This document shows, one piece after another, positions 18,673-27,539 of a stretch of DNA of 64,000 nt. The notes under the pieces are model-generated. The model did no database searches. It saw only the letters and a list, made by a program, of their open reading frames with translations, and was not told the DNA's origin. The position numbers were made by a program, and so were the translations under genes. Origin of the DNA: Maribacter caenipelagi. GTDB lineage: Bacteria; Bacteroidota; Bacteroidia; Flavobacteriales; Flavobacteriaceae. The stretch spans positions 682,001-746,000 of the forward strand of contig NZ_SNZW01000011.1 of the NCBI RefSeq assembly GCF_004364175.1, read 5' to 3'. Position 1 is the first letter of the stretch. Each line of letters begins with the position of its first letter.

Positions 18673-20034
18673 TTAATTCTTGTTAGATAAAAATTGAGAA
18701 AACCACTTTCCGGATTCTTTAATTGTTCTTTTTAGTGTTTTGAAATTGATATGTACCAATCCGAATCTAGGGAAATAACCTTCTGCCCATTCAAAGTTAT
18801 CGGTAAACGTCCACACGAAATAACCGTGAATATTTAAACCATCTTGCTTCGCTTTTAGAACTTCACCCAAATAACCTTGTAGAAAATTTAATCGGTTTGT
18901 ATCGGTTATAATCTCTCCCTCAATGGTGTCTTTAAAAGCAGCTCCATTTTCTGTGATAATTATTTTTTTAATCTCATGATACTCACTGAATTTTTTGATC
19001 ATATTGTAAATGCTAGGTGGGTACACCTCCCAATCCATCAATGTGGTAGCTACGTTTCTTTTGCTTGCTTTTACAATTTTTGCTCTTATGTAGGGTACTA
19101 GAACACTGTATTTCACTTTTTCTCGGGTATAATTTTGAATCCCGATGAAATCAAAATCGAACTTACAATCTTCCATGTCGGTTGGTTGAATGTAGGGTTT
19201 TAATTTTTTTAGAATCGGTGCCTCATTTGTGGGGTAACCTAAGCCCAAAGCTGGTTCTATAAATAGGCGATTAAGTAAGGCATCTACCATTATCGCAGTT
19301 TTTCTATCTCGCTTATTTTGTCTGTACGGCGTAATTTGAGAACATGAAAATGTGGTGCCAATTTGTGCGTCGGGCACTAGTGTTCGAAGTATTCTGGCGC
19401 CTTTTGCTTGGCAAAGCACTGCGTGGTGTGCAGCAGGTAGAAAACTCTTCAACCTCTTTTTACCAGGTGCGTGAACACCTAAAAAATACCCGGCACCGGT
19501 AAAAACCATGGGTTCGTTCAATACCATCCAATTTTTTACGCGGTCGCCAAAAGCATTGGCGCAAACTTGAGTGAATTCGGAAAACCATTCAATGATGTCT
19601 CTATTGGTCCATCCGCCTTTTTCTTCTAAAATTTGTGGTAGATCCCAATGGTATAAAGTGACCCAAGGAGTTATTTTTTGCTCCAAACAAAAATTTATGA
19701 CATCATTGTAAAATTGGATGCCCGCTTCATTTATAGATTCTGTTCCATTGGGTAAAATTCTTGGCCATGAGATTGAAAATCGGTAATTGTCAATATTCAT
19801 GGATTTCATTAATAGAATATCCTCTTTATATCTATGGTAAAAATCACAAGACACGTTTGCATTGTCTCCGTTGAGAATCATTTTCGGTGTAGCGGTAAAC
19901 TCGTCCCAGATGGATCGACCTTTACCGTCTGCATCATGACCGCCTTCAATTTGATATGCTGCAGTCGACACGCCCCATGTGAAATCTTTACCAAAATCTG
20001 ATGCGTTCAAAAAGGGTTCTTTTTGTTCTTTCAA
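18673..20034 (-). CDS. GH1 family beta-glucosidase
   Basis: Retaining glycosidase of family GH1 (453 aa). The N-terminal signature FTWGVSTAAYQIEGG, the acid/base E174 in LNEP and the nucleophile E362 in ITENG are all present, as is the substrate-contacting WTFTDNFEWAEG. No signal peptide is visible, so it acts in the cytoplasm on imported or glycolipid-derived beta-glycosides. It follows the glycosyltransferase gene by 16 bases and seems to be the last gene of a three-gene operon; that linkage hints at glycolipid or glycoside turnover rather than a polysaccharide utilisation locus. Confidence 0.94.
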   Translation of the reverse strand: MKEQKEPFLNASDFGKDFTWGVSTAAYQIEGGHDADGKGRSIWDEFTATPKMILNGDNANVSCDFYHRYKEDILLMKSMNIDNYRFSISWPRILPNGTESINEAGIQFYNDVINFCLEQKITPWVTLYHWDLPQILEEKGGWTNRDIIEWFSEFTQVCANAFGDRVKNWMVLNEPMVFTGAGYFLGVHAPGKKRLKSFLPAAHHAVLCQAKGARILRTLVPDAQIGTTFSCSQITPYRQNKRDRKTAIMVDALLNRLFIEPALGLGYPTNEAPILKKLKPYIQPTDMEDCKFDFDFIGIQNYTREKVKYSVLVPYIRAKIVKASKRNVATTLMDWEVYPPSIYNMIKKFSEYHEIKKIIITENGAAFKDTIEGEIITDTNRLNFLQGYLGEVLKAKQDGLNIHGYFVWTFTDNFEWAEGYFPRFGLVHINFKTLKRTIKESGKWFSQFLSNKN

Positions 20035-20050
20035 TGAAATAGGGGATTTT

Positions 20051-21049
20051 TTAGCGGATTACTAAAGACTCTTCAAGAAGTTTTGAAACGATCATATCTG
20101 TAATATCTGGATAATCTACATCGACAATAGTATCTGTCTCTAGCCAATGTTTCACTTTGTCTAGATGTTTGTTCTTAAGTGATTTGATTACAGGAACTCC
20201 CATTTCTGCTAAGGTCGCTGCATTACATTGCTGTTCATACTGCCCTTTCATGGGGACGACAAGCAATTTCTTTTGCATGTAAAGACTTTCTGCAGGAGCC
20301 TCAAAACCGGCTCCGCATAATACACCTTTACTAGAAGACATACTTTTTACAAAAGCATCATTGGTAATCGGTTTTATATGAATGTTTTTGTTGAAATATG
20401 CATATGTGTTGTGCTTAGAGAAAACTTCCCAATTGGTATTCTTCATCTTGCTTAAAAACTTCAGCAATTTTTCATCACTGTAGGAGGGAAGATAAACCGT
20501 ATAGTGCTCACCGTTAGAAATTGTTGCCGTTCGTATATCGTCCCTTATTATAGGCGTGTAAATGTTAGGTTCGTAAGATTTAAAATGAAGTCCGAGTTGT
20601 TGACTGGTTGGTGCGTAGTTATTTAAGATCCATTTGCCCATTCTGTCTGTTTTCTTGGGTTTTGGCGCTTTGGCAGATAATACGGCAGCTTGGTGACTAA
20701 AACTGTAACAGGGTTTATTTTTTAACTTACACGCCCATGCAGTAACAGGTTCAAAATCATTTATGATAAGGTCGTAATCTTCTACAGGTATGCTTTTGAT
20801 TTCTTTTTGTAAGCGCATGGAGTTTGACCTGTAATAGGTTTTCCAAACATCAACACCACCCTTTTTGCCGAAAATGAAACTTAGCCCTTTTAATTGATAT
20901 TTTACAGGGTAAGGCAGCTTAATATCGGCTTGTATGCCGCTTACCAAAATATCTAAAGAAATGTTGTGTTTCAAAAGGGCTGGGATGACGTCTCGTGCTC
21001 TGCTTAAATGACCGTTTCCGGTACCTTGTATTGCGTATAATACTCTCAT
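20051..21049 (-). CDS. MurG/GT28-like glycosyltransferase
   Basis: Predicted GT-B glycosyltransferase (332 aa). The N-terminus VLYAIQGTGNGHLSRARDVIPAL has the Gly-rich loop of GT28/COG1819 enzymes; the C-terminal half has LCGAGFEAPAESLYMQKKLLVVP and a GQYEQQCNA motif, corresponding to the UDP-sugar-binding region with its Glu and Gln residues. It overlaps the LpxH-like gene by four bases and precedes the GH1 gene. The acceptor is unknown; the partner phosphatase suggests a membrane lipid or lipid-A-like product. Confidence 0.8.
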   Translation of the reverse strand: MRVLYAIQGTGNGHLSRARDVIPALLKHNISLDILVSGIQADIKLPYPVKYQLKGLSFIFGKKGGVDVWKTYYRSNSMRLQKEIKSIPVEDYDLIINDFEPVTAWACKLKNKPCYSFSHQAAVLSAKAPKPKKTDRMGKWILNNYAPTSQQLGLHFKSYEPNIYTPIIRDDIRTATISNGEHYTVYLPSYSDEKLLKFLSKMKNTNWEVFSKHNTYAYFNKNIHIKPITNDAFVKSMSSSKGVLCGAGFEAPAESLYMQKKLLVVPMKGQYEQQCNAATLAEMGVPVIKSLKNKHLDKVKHWLETDTIVDVDYPDITDMIVSKLLEESLVIR

Positions 21050-21909
21050 TTACTCTGCTGTGTCATTCCACTAATTCTAAATTCTTCTAACAGACTTTGA
21101 AAAAGCTCAGCCTTTTCTAAAACAAAAGTTTCCTCTTTAATATCTTCCTTATGGTCAATGACTAGTTGATCTTCTAAATAGGAGTATAGTTTCCAGCTGC
21201 CTTTATGGTATTCAAGTGCGGTTAAATTTTCAATCCAGTCACCCGAATTTAAATAGGTAACTTCACCTTTATCCGTCTTTATTTTACGAATTTCTGGTTG
21301 GTGAATATGTCCGCATATCACGTAGTCATATCCATTTTCAATAGCGATAGCTGCGGCAATTTCTTCAAAGTCATTAATAAATTTAACGGCAGATTTTACA
21401 CCGTTCTTTATTTTTTTAGACATAGAAATGGGTCCTTTCCCCATTTTCTTGCTAATGAAGTTAATTGCTCTGTTCAGTAGTATTAAAAAATCATACCCCT
21501 TGGCGCCAAGTTTTGCAACCCATTTAGAATGTTGCATGGTTACATCAAAAACATCACCATGAAAAATCCATGCTTTTTTATTTTCAAGCGGAATTACCAT
21601 TTTATTGACAATGCTTAACGAACCCATGTTATTGCCAGAAAACTTACGTAATAGTTCATCATGATTACCTGTTACGTAATGTACCGGTATGCCTTTAGCA
21701 ACCCACTCTAATAAGAGTTTAATAACCTTCATGTGAGATTTAGGAAAATAACGTTTGCTAAATTGCCAAATATCAACAATGTCACCATTCAGAATTACTT
21801 CTTTCGGCTTTATAGATTTCATATATTTTAAAAGCTCTTTAGCGTGGCAGCCGTATGTTCCTAAATGTACATCAGAAATGACTACAATGTCAACTGGTCT
21901 TTTTTTCAT
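21046..21909 (-). CDS. UDP-2,3-diacylglucosamine diphosphatase-like metallophosphoesterase
   Basis: Calcineurin-like phosphoesterase (287 aa) close to the LpxH/COG2908 family. Metal-binding motifs are in order: ISDVHLG (D13, H15), LNGDIVD, GNHDE, FHGD and CGHIHQPE. LpxH hydrolyses UDP-2,3-diacylglucosamine in lipid A synthesis; whether this copy does so or acts on another lipid-linked or nucleotide substrate cannot be decided from sequence. It is the first gene of an operon with a glycosyltransferase (4-base overlap) and a GH1 enzyme, which is unlike a core lipid A operon. Confidence 0.82.
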   Translation of the reverse strand: MKKRPVDIVVISDVHLGTYGCHAKELLKYMKSIKPKEVILNGDIVDIWQFSKRYFPKSHMKVIKLLLEWVAKGIPVHYVTGNHDELLRKFSGNNMGSLSIVNKMVIPLENKKAWIFHGDVFDVTMQHSKWVAKLGAKGYDFLILLNRAINFISKKMGKGPISMSKKIKNGVKSAVKFINDFEEIAAAIAIENGYDYVICGHIHQPEIRKIKTDKGEVTYLNSGDWIENLTALEYHKGSWKLYSYLEDQLVIDHKEDIKEETFVLEKAELFQSLLEEFRISGMTQQSK

Positions 21910-22148
21910 AAAATGATTGGAGGTTTCTTACCTGAAAATTTTGAAATACGAAATAGGGGTAGATTGACCTCCAACTTGGCATAATATGCAAGAAGGGAAT
22001 TTGAGAAAACGGTCAATTCAATAGATTTCATGCACTGAAACTTATGACCGTAAAGATTCTAAAAATAAGATTATAACAAGGTTACTGCTAACTTATTTTT
22101 GAGTTACTAGATTGTTAAGTAATTGAATGTCAGTAAAATATTAGTTAA

Positions 22149-24446
22149 CTATTTCTTTACTAATCTTACCTTAACTGACTTGCTAATAGGTGTTTTACTA
22201 CGGTCAGCAAAATGATTAAAAGGTACCAGTACATTAGTTTCAGGAAAATAGGATCCCAAATTTCCTGACGGTATATTGTACGGTACTATCTTAAAGTTAT
22301 GAGCAGTTCTAATTTGTTCATCATAAGTACTGGTAATATCTACAACATCGAATTTTTTGAGTCCGATGGCTTTCATGTCATTAATATTCATGAAAATTAC
22401 CCGTCTCGCATTGTATACACCTCTATACCGATCATTAAGACCATAAATAGTGGTGTTGAATTGATCATGAGAACGTATGGTCATCAACATGTATTCATCT
22501 TTTGCCAGCTTGTGCTCTGGTAATTTATTTATAGAAAATTGTGCTTTTCCATTTGGTAACATACTAAAATCTAAATCACGTACATTATTTGGTAAATAGT
22601 AGCCTGCGCATACAGAACGTTCTTCAGTTTTGCTAAAACCTTTTGCTACTTGATCTATCTGTGTTCTGATCAGTTCGTAATCATTACCCAGCGATTTCCA
22701 GTTCATAGAATGACCTTCCCCGAAAAAGGCATGACCCATGTTCGCAATAATCTCAGGCTCGCTCATTATAGTGTCAGAAGCTGGTTTCAAAATCCCTTTA
22801 GAGCGTTTTACACGACCCATACTATTTTCTACCGTAAAATGGCGAGGTTTACCGTCTTTCATATCTTTTTCAGATCTGCCTATGGTTGGCAGAATTAGAG
22901 CTGTTTTACCGGTAATTAAATGTGTTCTGTTCAATTTGGTGCTTACCTGTACTGTAAGGTCGCAGTTTTGAATACCCTTAGCCGTATATTCAGTATCAGA
23001 AGCCGCCATTAAAAAATTACCACCAAGGCACATGAATACTTTTGCTTTGCCTTCGTACATAGCTTTTAACGTGCCTACAACATCAACGCCTTCATGTTCT
23101 GGTGGGTTGAAGCCTAAGTGCTCTTTAATACGTTCGTTCATCGCCTTATCAACAAAATGCTGAATACCAACACTGCGATCACCTTGTACATTACTATGGC
23201 CACGTACTGGGCAGGTACCGGCATTTGGTTTTCCTATAGCTCCTTTAAGTAAAAGGAGATTAATGAATTCTCTAATATTCTCTACCCCGTTCTTGTGTTG
23301 TGTGAGCCCCATTGCCCAGCACACGATAATTTTAGATTTGTTCGCTAATAACGATACCGTTTCATTAATTTTATCTTCTGATACGCCAGTTTGTGCCAGA
23401 AGTTCTTCTGAAGAATAATTTTTGAGGTCAGAAATCAAAGACTCATAACCGTTTGTATATTTTTCTATGAACTCATGGTCAAAAACATTCTTCGATTCTT
23501 CTTCTAATGCAACTAATTTCTTCAGTATCAATTTTACTAAAGGGATGTCTTGATTAATGTTGACCGGTAAATGAATATCTGCCATGTCTTCGCCGCCACC
23601 AATCCATCCGCCAATATGCTGCGGATTTTTAAAATTGACCAATCCTGATTCCTCAAGCGGATTTATACTGATCACCTTACCTCCATTCTGCTTACATTTT
23701 TCTAATGCCGATAACATTCTCGGGTGATTGGTACCTGGGTTTTGACCAGCTATCAATATAACCTCTGCTTCGTAAAGATCCTCTAAGGTTGTTGACCCTT
23801 TACCTATGCCCAATGTTTCGCCTAATGCGACACCACTACTTTCATGGCACATGTTAGAGCAGTCGGGTAAGTTATTGGTACCTATAGCACGGGCAAACAT
23901 ACCATATAAGAATGCAGCTTCGTTACTTGATCTACCAGAGGTATAGAAAATTGCCTCGTCTGGATTGTTTAATTTTTTTAGTTCCGAGGCGATTAAATCA
24001 AAAGCATCTTGCCAAGAAATTGGTTCGTAATGAACGCTACCTGGTTTTAAAATCAAGGGTTCTACTAAACGCCCGAATTTGTTTAGTTCGTAATCGGTTA
24101 GTTGAGATAATTCTTCAACTGAATTTTTTTGAAAGAAACTTGCATCAATTTTTTCTGTAGTAGCTTCATCACCCAAGGCTTTTGCTCCATTTTCGCAATA
24201 TTCGGCTACTGGTGACGGATGTTCTGGGTCTGGCCATGCACAACTAGGGCAATCAAAACCGTCTTTTTGATTCATGCTCAATAATGTGCGCATGGATCGC
24301 AAAACGCCCATTTCTTTAAAGGTATGCTTAAGTGCTTCGCGTACACCTAAATATCCGGCGGCATTTGTAATCGGGTCTTTTAATTCTATGTCAAGAAATT
24401 CTTCTGATCCTCTAAATGAGACGTTGCGTTCGGTTTTTGCATCCAT
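22149..24446 (-). CDS. FdhF/YdeP family molybdopterin oxidoreductase
   Basis: Molybdopterin-dependent oxidoreductase (765 aa) of the FdhF/YdeP family. It has the CPSCAWPDPEH motif near residue 70 in place of the usual N-terminal [4Fe-4S] ferredoxin-like site, then the Mo-bisMGD domain (YTSGRSSNEAAFLYG, NMCHESSGVALGE, LIAGQNPGTNHPRML, GTCPVRGHSNVQGDRSVGI) and the C-terminal molydopterin dinucleotide-binding domain (TIRSHDQFNTTIYGLNDRYRG). No signal peptide is present, so it is cytoplasmic. The true substrate of this family is unsettled, despite frequent annotation as formate dehydrogenase. A DUF7009 gene lies 83 bases upstream in the same direction. Confidence 0.9.
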   Translation of the reverse strand: MDAKTERNVSFRGSEEFLDIELKDPITNAAGYLGVREALKHTFKEMGVLRSMRTLLSMNQKDGFDCPSCAWPDPEHPSPVAEYCENGAKALGDEATTEKIDASFFQKNSVEELSQLTDYELNKFGRLVEPLILKPGSVHYEPISWQDAFDLIASELKKLNNPDEAIFYTSGRSSNEAAFLYGMFARAIGTNNLPDCSNMCHESSGVALGETLGIGKGSTTLEDLYEAEVILIAGQNPGTNHPRMLSALEKCKQNGGKVISINPLEESGLVNFKNPQHIGGWIGGGEDMADIHLPVNINQDIPLVKLILKKLVALEEESKNVFDHEFIEKYTNGYESLISDLKNYSSEELLAQTGVSEDKINETVSLLANKSKIIVCWAMGLTQHKNGVENIREFINLLLLKGAIGKPNAGTCPVRGHSNVQGDRSVGIQHFVDKAMNERIKEHLGFNPPEHEGVDVVGTLKAMYEGKAKVFMCLGGNFLMAASDTEYTAKGIQNCDLTVQVSTKLNRTHLITGKTALILPTIGRSEKDMKDGKPRHFTVENSMGRVKRSKGILKPASDTIMSEPEIIANMGHAFFGEGHSMNWKSLGNDYELIRTQIDQVAKGFSKTEERSVCAGYYLPNNVRDLDFSMLPNGKAQFSINKLPEHKLAKDEYMLMTIRSHDQFNTTIYGLNDRYRGVYNARRVIFMNINDMKAIGLKKFDVVDITSTYDEQIRTAHNFKIVPYNIPSGNLGSYFPETNVLVPFNHFADRSKTPISKSVKVRLVKK

Positions 24447-24484
24447 ACGCTAAACTTAGTAAATGTAAAAGTAACGACCGCAAT

Positions 24485-24492
24485 CAAATTTA
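24485..24492 (-). promoter_or_regulatory. Possible -7 box of the FdhF/YdeP gene
   Basis: On the minus strand this reads TAAATTTG, an exact TAnnTTTG match about 39 bases before the ATG at 24446. No TTG at the right distance was found, so it is only a partial promoter. Confidence 0.4.
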
Positions 24493-24529
24493 TTAAAACT
24501 ACCTTGAAAATGATGAATTTGAATTGGTT

Positions 24530-24895
24530 TTAACTCAACTTAGGGTTTGGGTAATTGTCAGATTGATCTTCAATAGTATTGTCAAGACAGGTAAAATCTT
24601 TTTCTAAAAGTAAGTAGAGTTCGTTGCCAGACGTTGTTTTCAAAGTGTGGTCATAGGTGATGATATCATTTTCAAACCAAACCTTACCTGTAGTTTCTGG
24701 CATTTCTAAAATAATTCGATTGTTCTCAAAGCTAATTCGTAATTGATCAGCATGACTCTTTAGAATAACTCCGTAACTGAATACTTGACCTACAAAATTA
24801 GTACTGTCGTAAATCTCTCCATTTGTAGAGAGCGATTTTACTTCTGATTGGGTTAGTCGAAACCTAACAGAATCACCTTTTATTCTAATTTTCAT
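24530..24895 (-). CDS. Small conserved protein, DUF7009-like
   Basis: A 121-aa cytoplasmic protein without signal or membrane segments. It starts MKIRIKGDSVRFRLTQSEV and has an all-beta look with alternating hydrophobic residues (LRISFENNRIILEMP, KVWFENDIITYDH), ending in an acidic segment with two Cys-free and one Cys (FTCLDN) stretches. The N-terminal pattern recalls the DUF7009 family, found beside molybdopterin oxidoreductases. Its position directly upstream of the FdhF/YdeP gene on the same strand supports a functional link, for example as an assembly or regulatory partner. No biochemical role can be assigned. Confidence 0.7.
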   Translation of the reverse strand: MKIRIKGDSVRFRLTQSEVKSLSTNGEIYDSTNFVGQVFSYGVILKSHADQLRISFENNRIILEMPETTGKVWFENDIITYDHTLKTTSGNELYLLLEKDFTCLDNTIEDQSDNYPNPKLS

Positions 24896-24916
24896 AGCTA
24901 TAAATTCAGTTCACAA

Positions 24917-24924
24917 CAAAAATA
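24917..24924 (-). promoter_or_regulatory. -7 box upstream of the DUF7009-FdhF pair
   Basis: Reads TATTTTTG on the minus strand, an exact TAnnTTTG match 22 bases before the ATG at 24895. A -33 TTG with correct spacing was not found. Confidence 0.45.
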
Positions 24925-25049
24925 GACCATCTGACAACAAAAAATAAGCGGTTGACATCAATTTGTTTTTAATAATTAACCTTACCTGTACATTTATAAT
25001 GTAATAAAAAACGAATTAAAATTTTTTCATTTTCATATAGTGTTCTCGT

Positions 25050-25085
25050 AAAAGAGTCCGGTCTGTTAAGATCGGACTCTTTTTA
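25050..25085. terminator. Strong bidirectional-looking hairpin terminator
   Basis: An 11-bp perfect stem (25050-25060 with 25073-25083; core GAGTCCG/CGGACTC) around a 12-base loop, with T tracts on both strands, best on plus (five T). It could be a second stop for the minus-strand nucleotidyltransferase gene. No gene is known to enter it from the left on the plus strand. Confidence 0.7.
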
Positions 25086-25107
25086 GTTTACATCATTTTG
25101 AAGCAAA

Positions 25108-25140
25108 TAAAAACCCATCAAATGAATATCTAATGGGTCT
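25108..25140 (-). terminator. Intrinsic terminator of the nucleotidyltransferase gene
   Basis: On the minus strand ACCCAT (25133-25138) pairs with ATGGGT (25113-25118), extendable outward by A-U and G-U pairs, and is followed by a T-rich tract. It starts about 25 bases past the stop at 25162. Confidence 0.65.
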
Positions 25141-25161
25141 TGTTTTAATAGGATGAACATC

Positions 25162-26040
25162 TTATTTCCAAATAGGAGCAGGGTATTTACCTGATTCCGA
25201 TTTTTCTTTTAAGCTATTCATAGCTTTTTCTTTATCACTTGCATACGTAACCCCAAACCAGTCTCCGCCAGAAGGTATACATTTTACTTTGATCTCATTT
25301 GCTTGAAGCATTTCTTGTATCATTAAAGGTATGTACAATTCGCTATTTGCAATACGATCTTCATCTTTCAAGAAAATTCTGAATTCTGATTCTATTTTAT
25401 CAAAAATAGAAGGTCTACATACCCAAAAATTCATACTAGCTTGTTCGTCACCGGTAAATTCTAGGTTCGTGTCTTCATCGACAATGCTGTTCTCTTTTTG
25501 TACAAGTTTAAGTCTCTCTTGTACAGAAACCAGATTATCACCGTTTACTTCACAAACACCTCTAGAAACTGATCCGTGCTCAGATAAAGTGTCTTTTAAT
25601 GTGTAACCTAAAAGAGCATATGCGCTATCGTCAGATTTCATGAAATCGGCAGCTTTTTTGTAAGCAGATTGTCCGTAAAAATCATCTGCATTAATAACCA
25701 CAAATGGTCCGTCGATTACTTTTCTTGCTGTCCAAACCGCATGGGCGGTACCCCATGGTTTTTTACGTTCACCTGTGAATGTAACGCCATCAGGTAAATC
25801 TGTAAGTTCTTGGGCAAGAACATTTAATTTAATAGTACTTGGTATTCTTGTTGACAGATGCTCTTCTAAAAAAGAAACGTTTTCTTTTTTGGTGATAACT
25901 ACAATTTGTTCAAAATTATTTTGGATGGCGTCATAAATGGCAAACTCCATTAAAAACTCACCATTTGGTCCTAAATCATCAAATTGTTTAAGCTTTCCAT
26001 ATCTACTACCGCTACCGGCAGCCATTAAAAGTAATGTCAT
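25162..26040 (-). CDS. Sugar-phosphate nucleotidyltransferase family protein
   Basis: NTP_transferase-fold enzyme (292 aa) predicted to activate a sugar phosphate with an NTP. It begins at once with the nucleotide-binding loop LLMAAGSGSRYGKLKQ and has the GTAHAVW substrate motif and the metal-binding aspartates in VVINADDFYG; later GVTYASDKEKA occurs near the C-terminus. No signal peptide. The sugar and base are not identifiable. The gene is monocistronic, with its own tandem terminators, and diverges from the GH109-type gene. Confidence 0.87.
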   Translation of the reverse strand: MTLLLMAAGSGSRYGKLKQFDDLGPNGEFLMEFAIYDAIQNNFEQIVVITKKENVSFLEEHLSTRIPSTIKLNVLAQELTDLPDGVTFTGERKKPWGTAHAVWTARKVIDGPFVVINADDFYGQSAYKKAADFMKSDDSAYALLGYTLKDTLSEHGSVSRGVCEVNGDNLVSVQERLKLVQKENSIVDEDTNLEFTGDEQASMNFWVCRPSIFDKIESEFRIFLKDEDRIANSELYIPLMIQEMLQANEIKVKCIPSGGDWFGVTYASDKEKAMNSLKEKSESGKYPAPIWK

Positions 26041-26183
26041 AATTTTCTGTATTTACGGCGTAAAAATAGCGAATGTGATTAAAATTCATACAAATTATTG
26101 GTTGTAACATCATTATAATTGATGATAAGTTAATATGGGTCGGTAACTTTTTATAAATTCAGAGTTCATAAAATTTACATCGC

Positions 26184-27536
26184 ATGGCATCAAGAAGAAA
26201 TTTTATTAGGAATACATCATTGGCAGGTATGGGCCTATTTGCAGTACCAGGTTTTGCGAATAATAGTTTTAGTGCCGCCGATAAACTTAATGTGGGTTTA
26301 ATAGGTGTAGGCTTGAGAGGAACAAACCATTTGCAGAATTTACTACTGAGAAAAGATGTGAATGTTACCGCTATTTGCGATGTTGATACTGAAAGAATAA
26401 CCATTGCAAAGAAGCATATTGCCGATGCTAAGGGTAAAGCACCAAAGGTTTTCGCAGCAAATGATCTTGATTATAAAAATCTTTTGGCATTGCCAGATGT
26501 TGACGCTGTAATTATAGCGACACCCTGGTTGTGTCATACGCGTATGACTGTTGACGCAATGGAAGCTGGTAAATTTGCAGGTGTAGAAGTATCTGCCTCT
26601 AATACCTTAGAAGAATGTTGGGATTTGGTGAATACCCATGAACGCACAGGTACACATATGATGATTTTAGAAAACGTGAATTATCGTAGAGATGTTTTGG
26701 CAGTTCTAAATATGGTAAAGCAAAATGTATTTGGCGAAATGGTACATTATAGATGTGGCTATCAACATGATTTGCGACATGTAAAATTCAATGATGGTAA
26801 AACGGCTTATGGAAAAGGGGTGGAGTTTGGTGAGAAAGGAATATCGGAGTCTAAATGGCGTACCGAACATTCGGTGAAACGTAATGCAGACGTATACCCT
26901 ACACATGGATTGGGACCCATTGCGGTAATGGCAGATATTAACCGTGGTAATCGTTTTATGTCAATGACCTCGCATGCATCAAAAGGTATTGGGTTGCATA
27001 ATTATATAGTGAAGGAAGGTGGTGAACAACACCCTAATGCAAAAGTGAACTTTAAGCAGGGTGATGTAATTACCTCTACTATCAATACAGCCAATGGAGA
27101 AACTATCATCATTACCCATGATTGTAATTTGCCAAGACCTTATTCTTTGGGATTTCGTGCGCAAGGTGCAAACGGACTCTGGGAAGTAGACGGTAGCCGA
27201 ATTTATGTAGAAGGAAAATCTGAACCACATCAATGGGATGAAGCACAGCCATGGTTAGATGAGTATGACCATCCCCTATGGAAAAAATATGGAGAATATG
27301 CCCTGAATGCTGGTCACGGTGGTATGGACTTTTTTGTGTTGAATTCTTTCGTAGAATCGGCAAAACAGAATATCGCTCCGCCATTAGATGCTTACGACGC
27401 AGCAGCATGGAGTGCGGTTACGCCACTTTCAGAAGTTTCTATTGCGAATAATGGCGAGCCTCAAGATTTTCCTGATTTTACTCGAGGTCTTTGGATGAAA
27501 AGAACACCTTATAAATGGATGAAAGAAACGTATTAG
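26184..27536 (+). CDS. GH109-type exported Gfo/Idh/MocA protein (putative alpha-N-acetylgalactosaminidase)
   Basis: NAD(H)-dependent glycosidase-like protein (450 aa). An N-terminal twin-arginine type signal (ASRRNFIRNTSLAGMGLFA) fits export with bound cofactor. The Rossmann motif GLIGVGLRG (39-47) is followed by family GH109 hallmarks: ILENVNYRRDVLAVLNMV (161-178) and YPTHGLGPIA (238-247), containing the Tyr and His that act in the Elizabethkingia alpha-N-acetylgalactosaminidase. Substrate specificity in GH109 varies, so the activity is tentative. It stands alone between a divergent nucleotidyltransferase and a convergent AEC permease whose stop is only three bases away. Confidence 0.85.
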   Translation: MASRRNFIRNTSLAGMGLFAVPGFANNSFSAADKLNVGLIGVGLRGTNHLQNLLLRKDVNVTAICDVDTERITIAKKHIADAKGKAPKVFAANDLDYKNLLALPDVDAVIIATPWLCHTRMTVDAMEAGKFAGVEVSASNTLEECWDLVNTHERTGTHMMILENVNYRRDVLAVLNMVKQNVFGEMVHYRCGYQHDLRHVKFNDGKTAYGKGVEFGEKGISESKWRTEHSVKRNADVYPTHGLGPIAVMADINRGNRFMSMTSHASKGIGLHNYIVKEGGEQHPNAKVNFKQGDVITSTINTANGETIIITHDCNLPRPYSLGFRAQGANGLWEVDGSRIYVEGKSEPHQWDEAQPWLDEYDHPLWKKYGEYALNAGHGGMDFFVLNSFVESAKQNIAPPLDAYDAAAWSAVTPLSEVSIANNGEPQDFPDFTRGLWMKRTPYKWMKETY

Positions 27537-27539
27537 AAT

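Noticed and set aside
22149-24446. True formate dehydrogenase
   Set aside because: The N-terminal iron-sulfur motif and partner subunits are missing; the FdhF/YdeP subgroup fits better.
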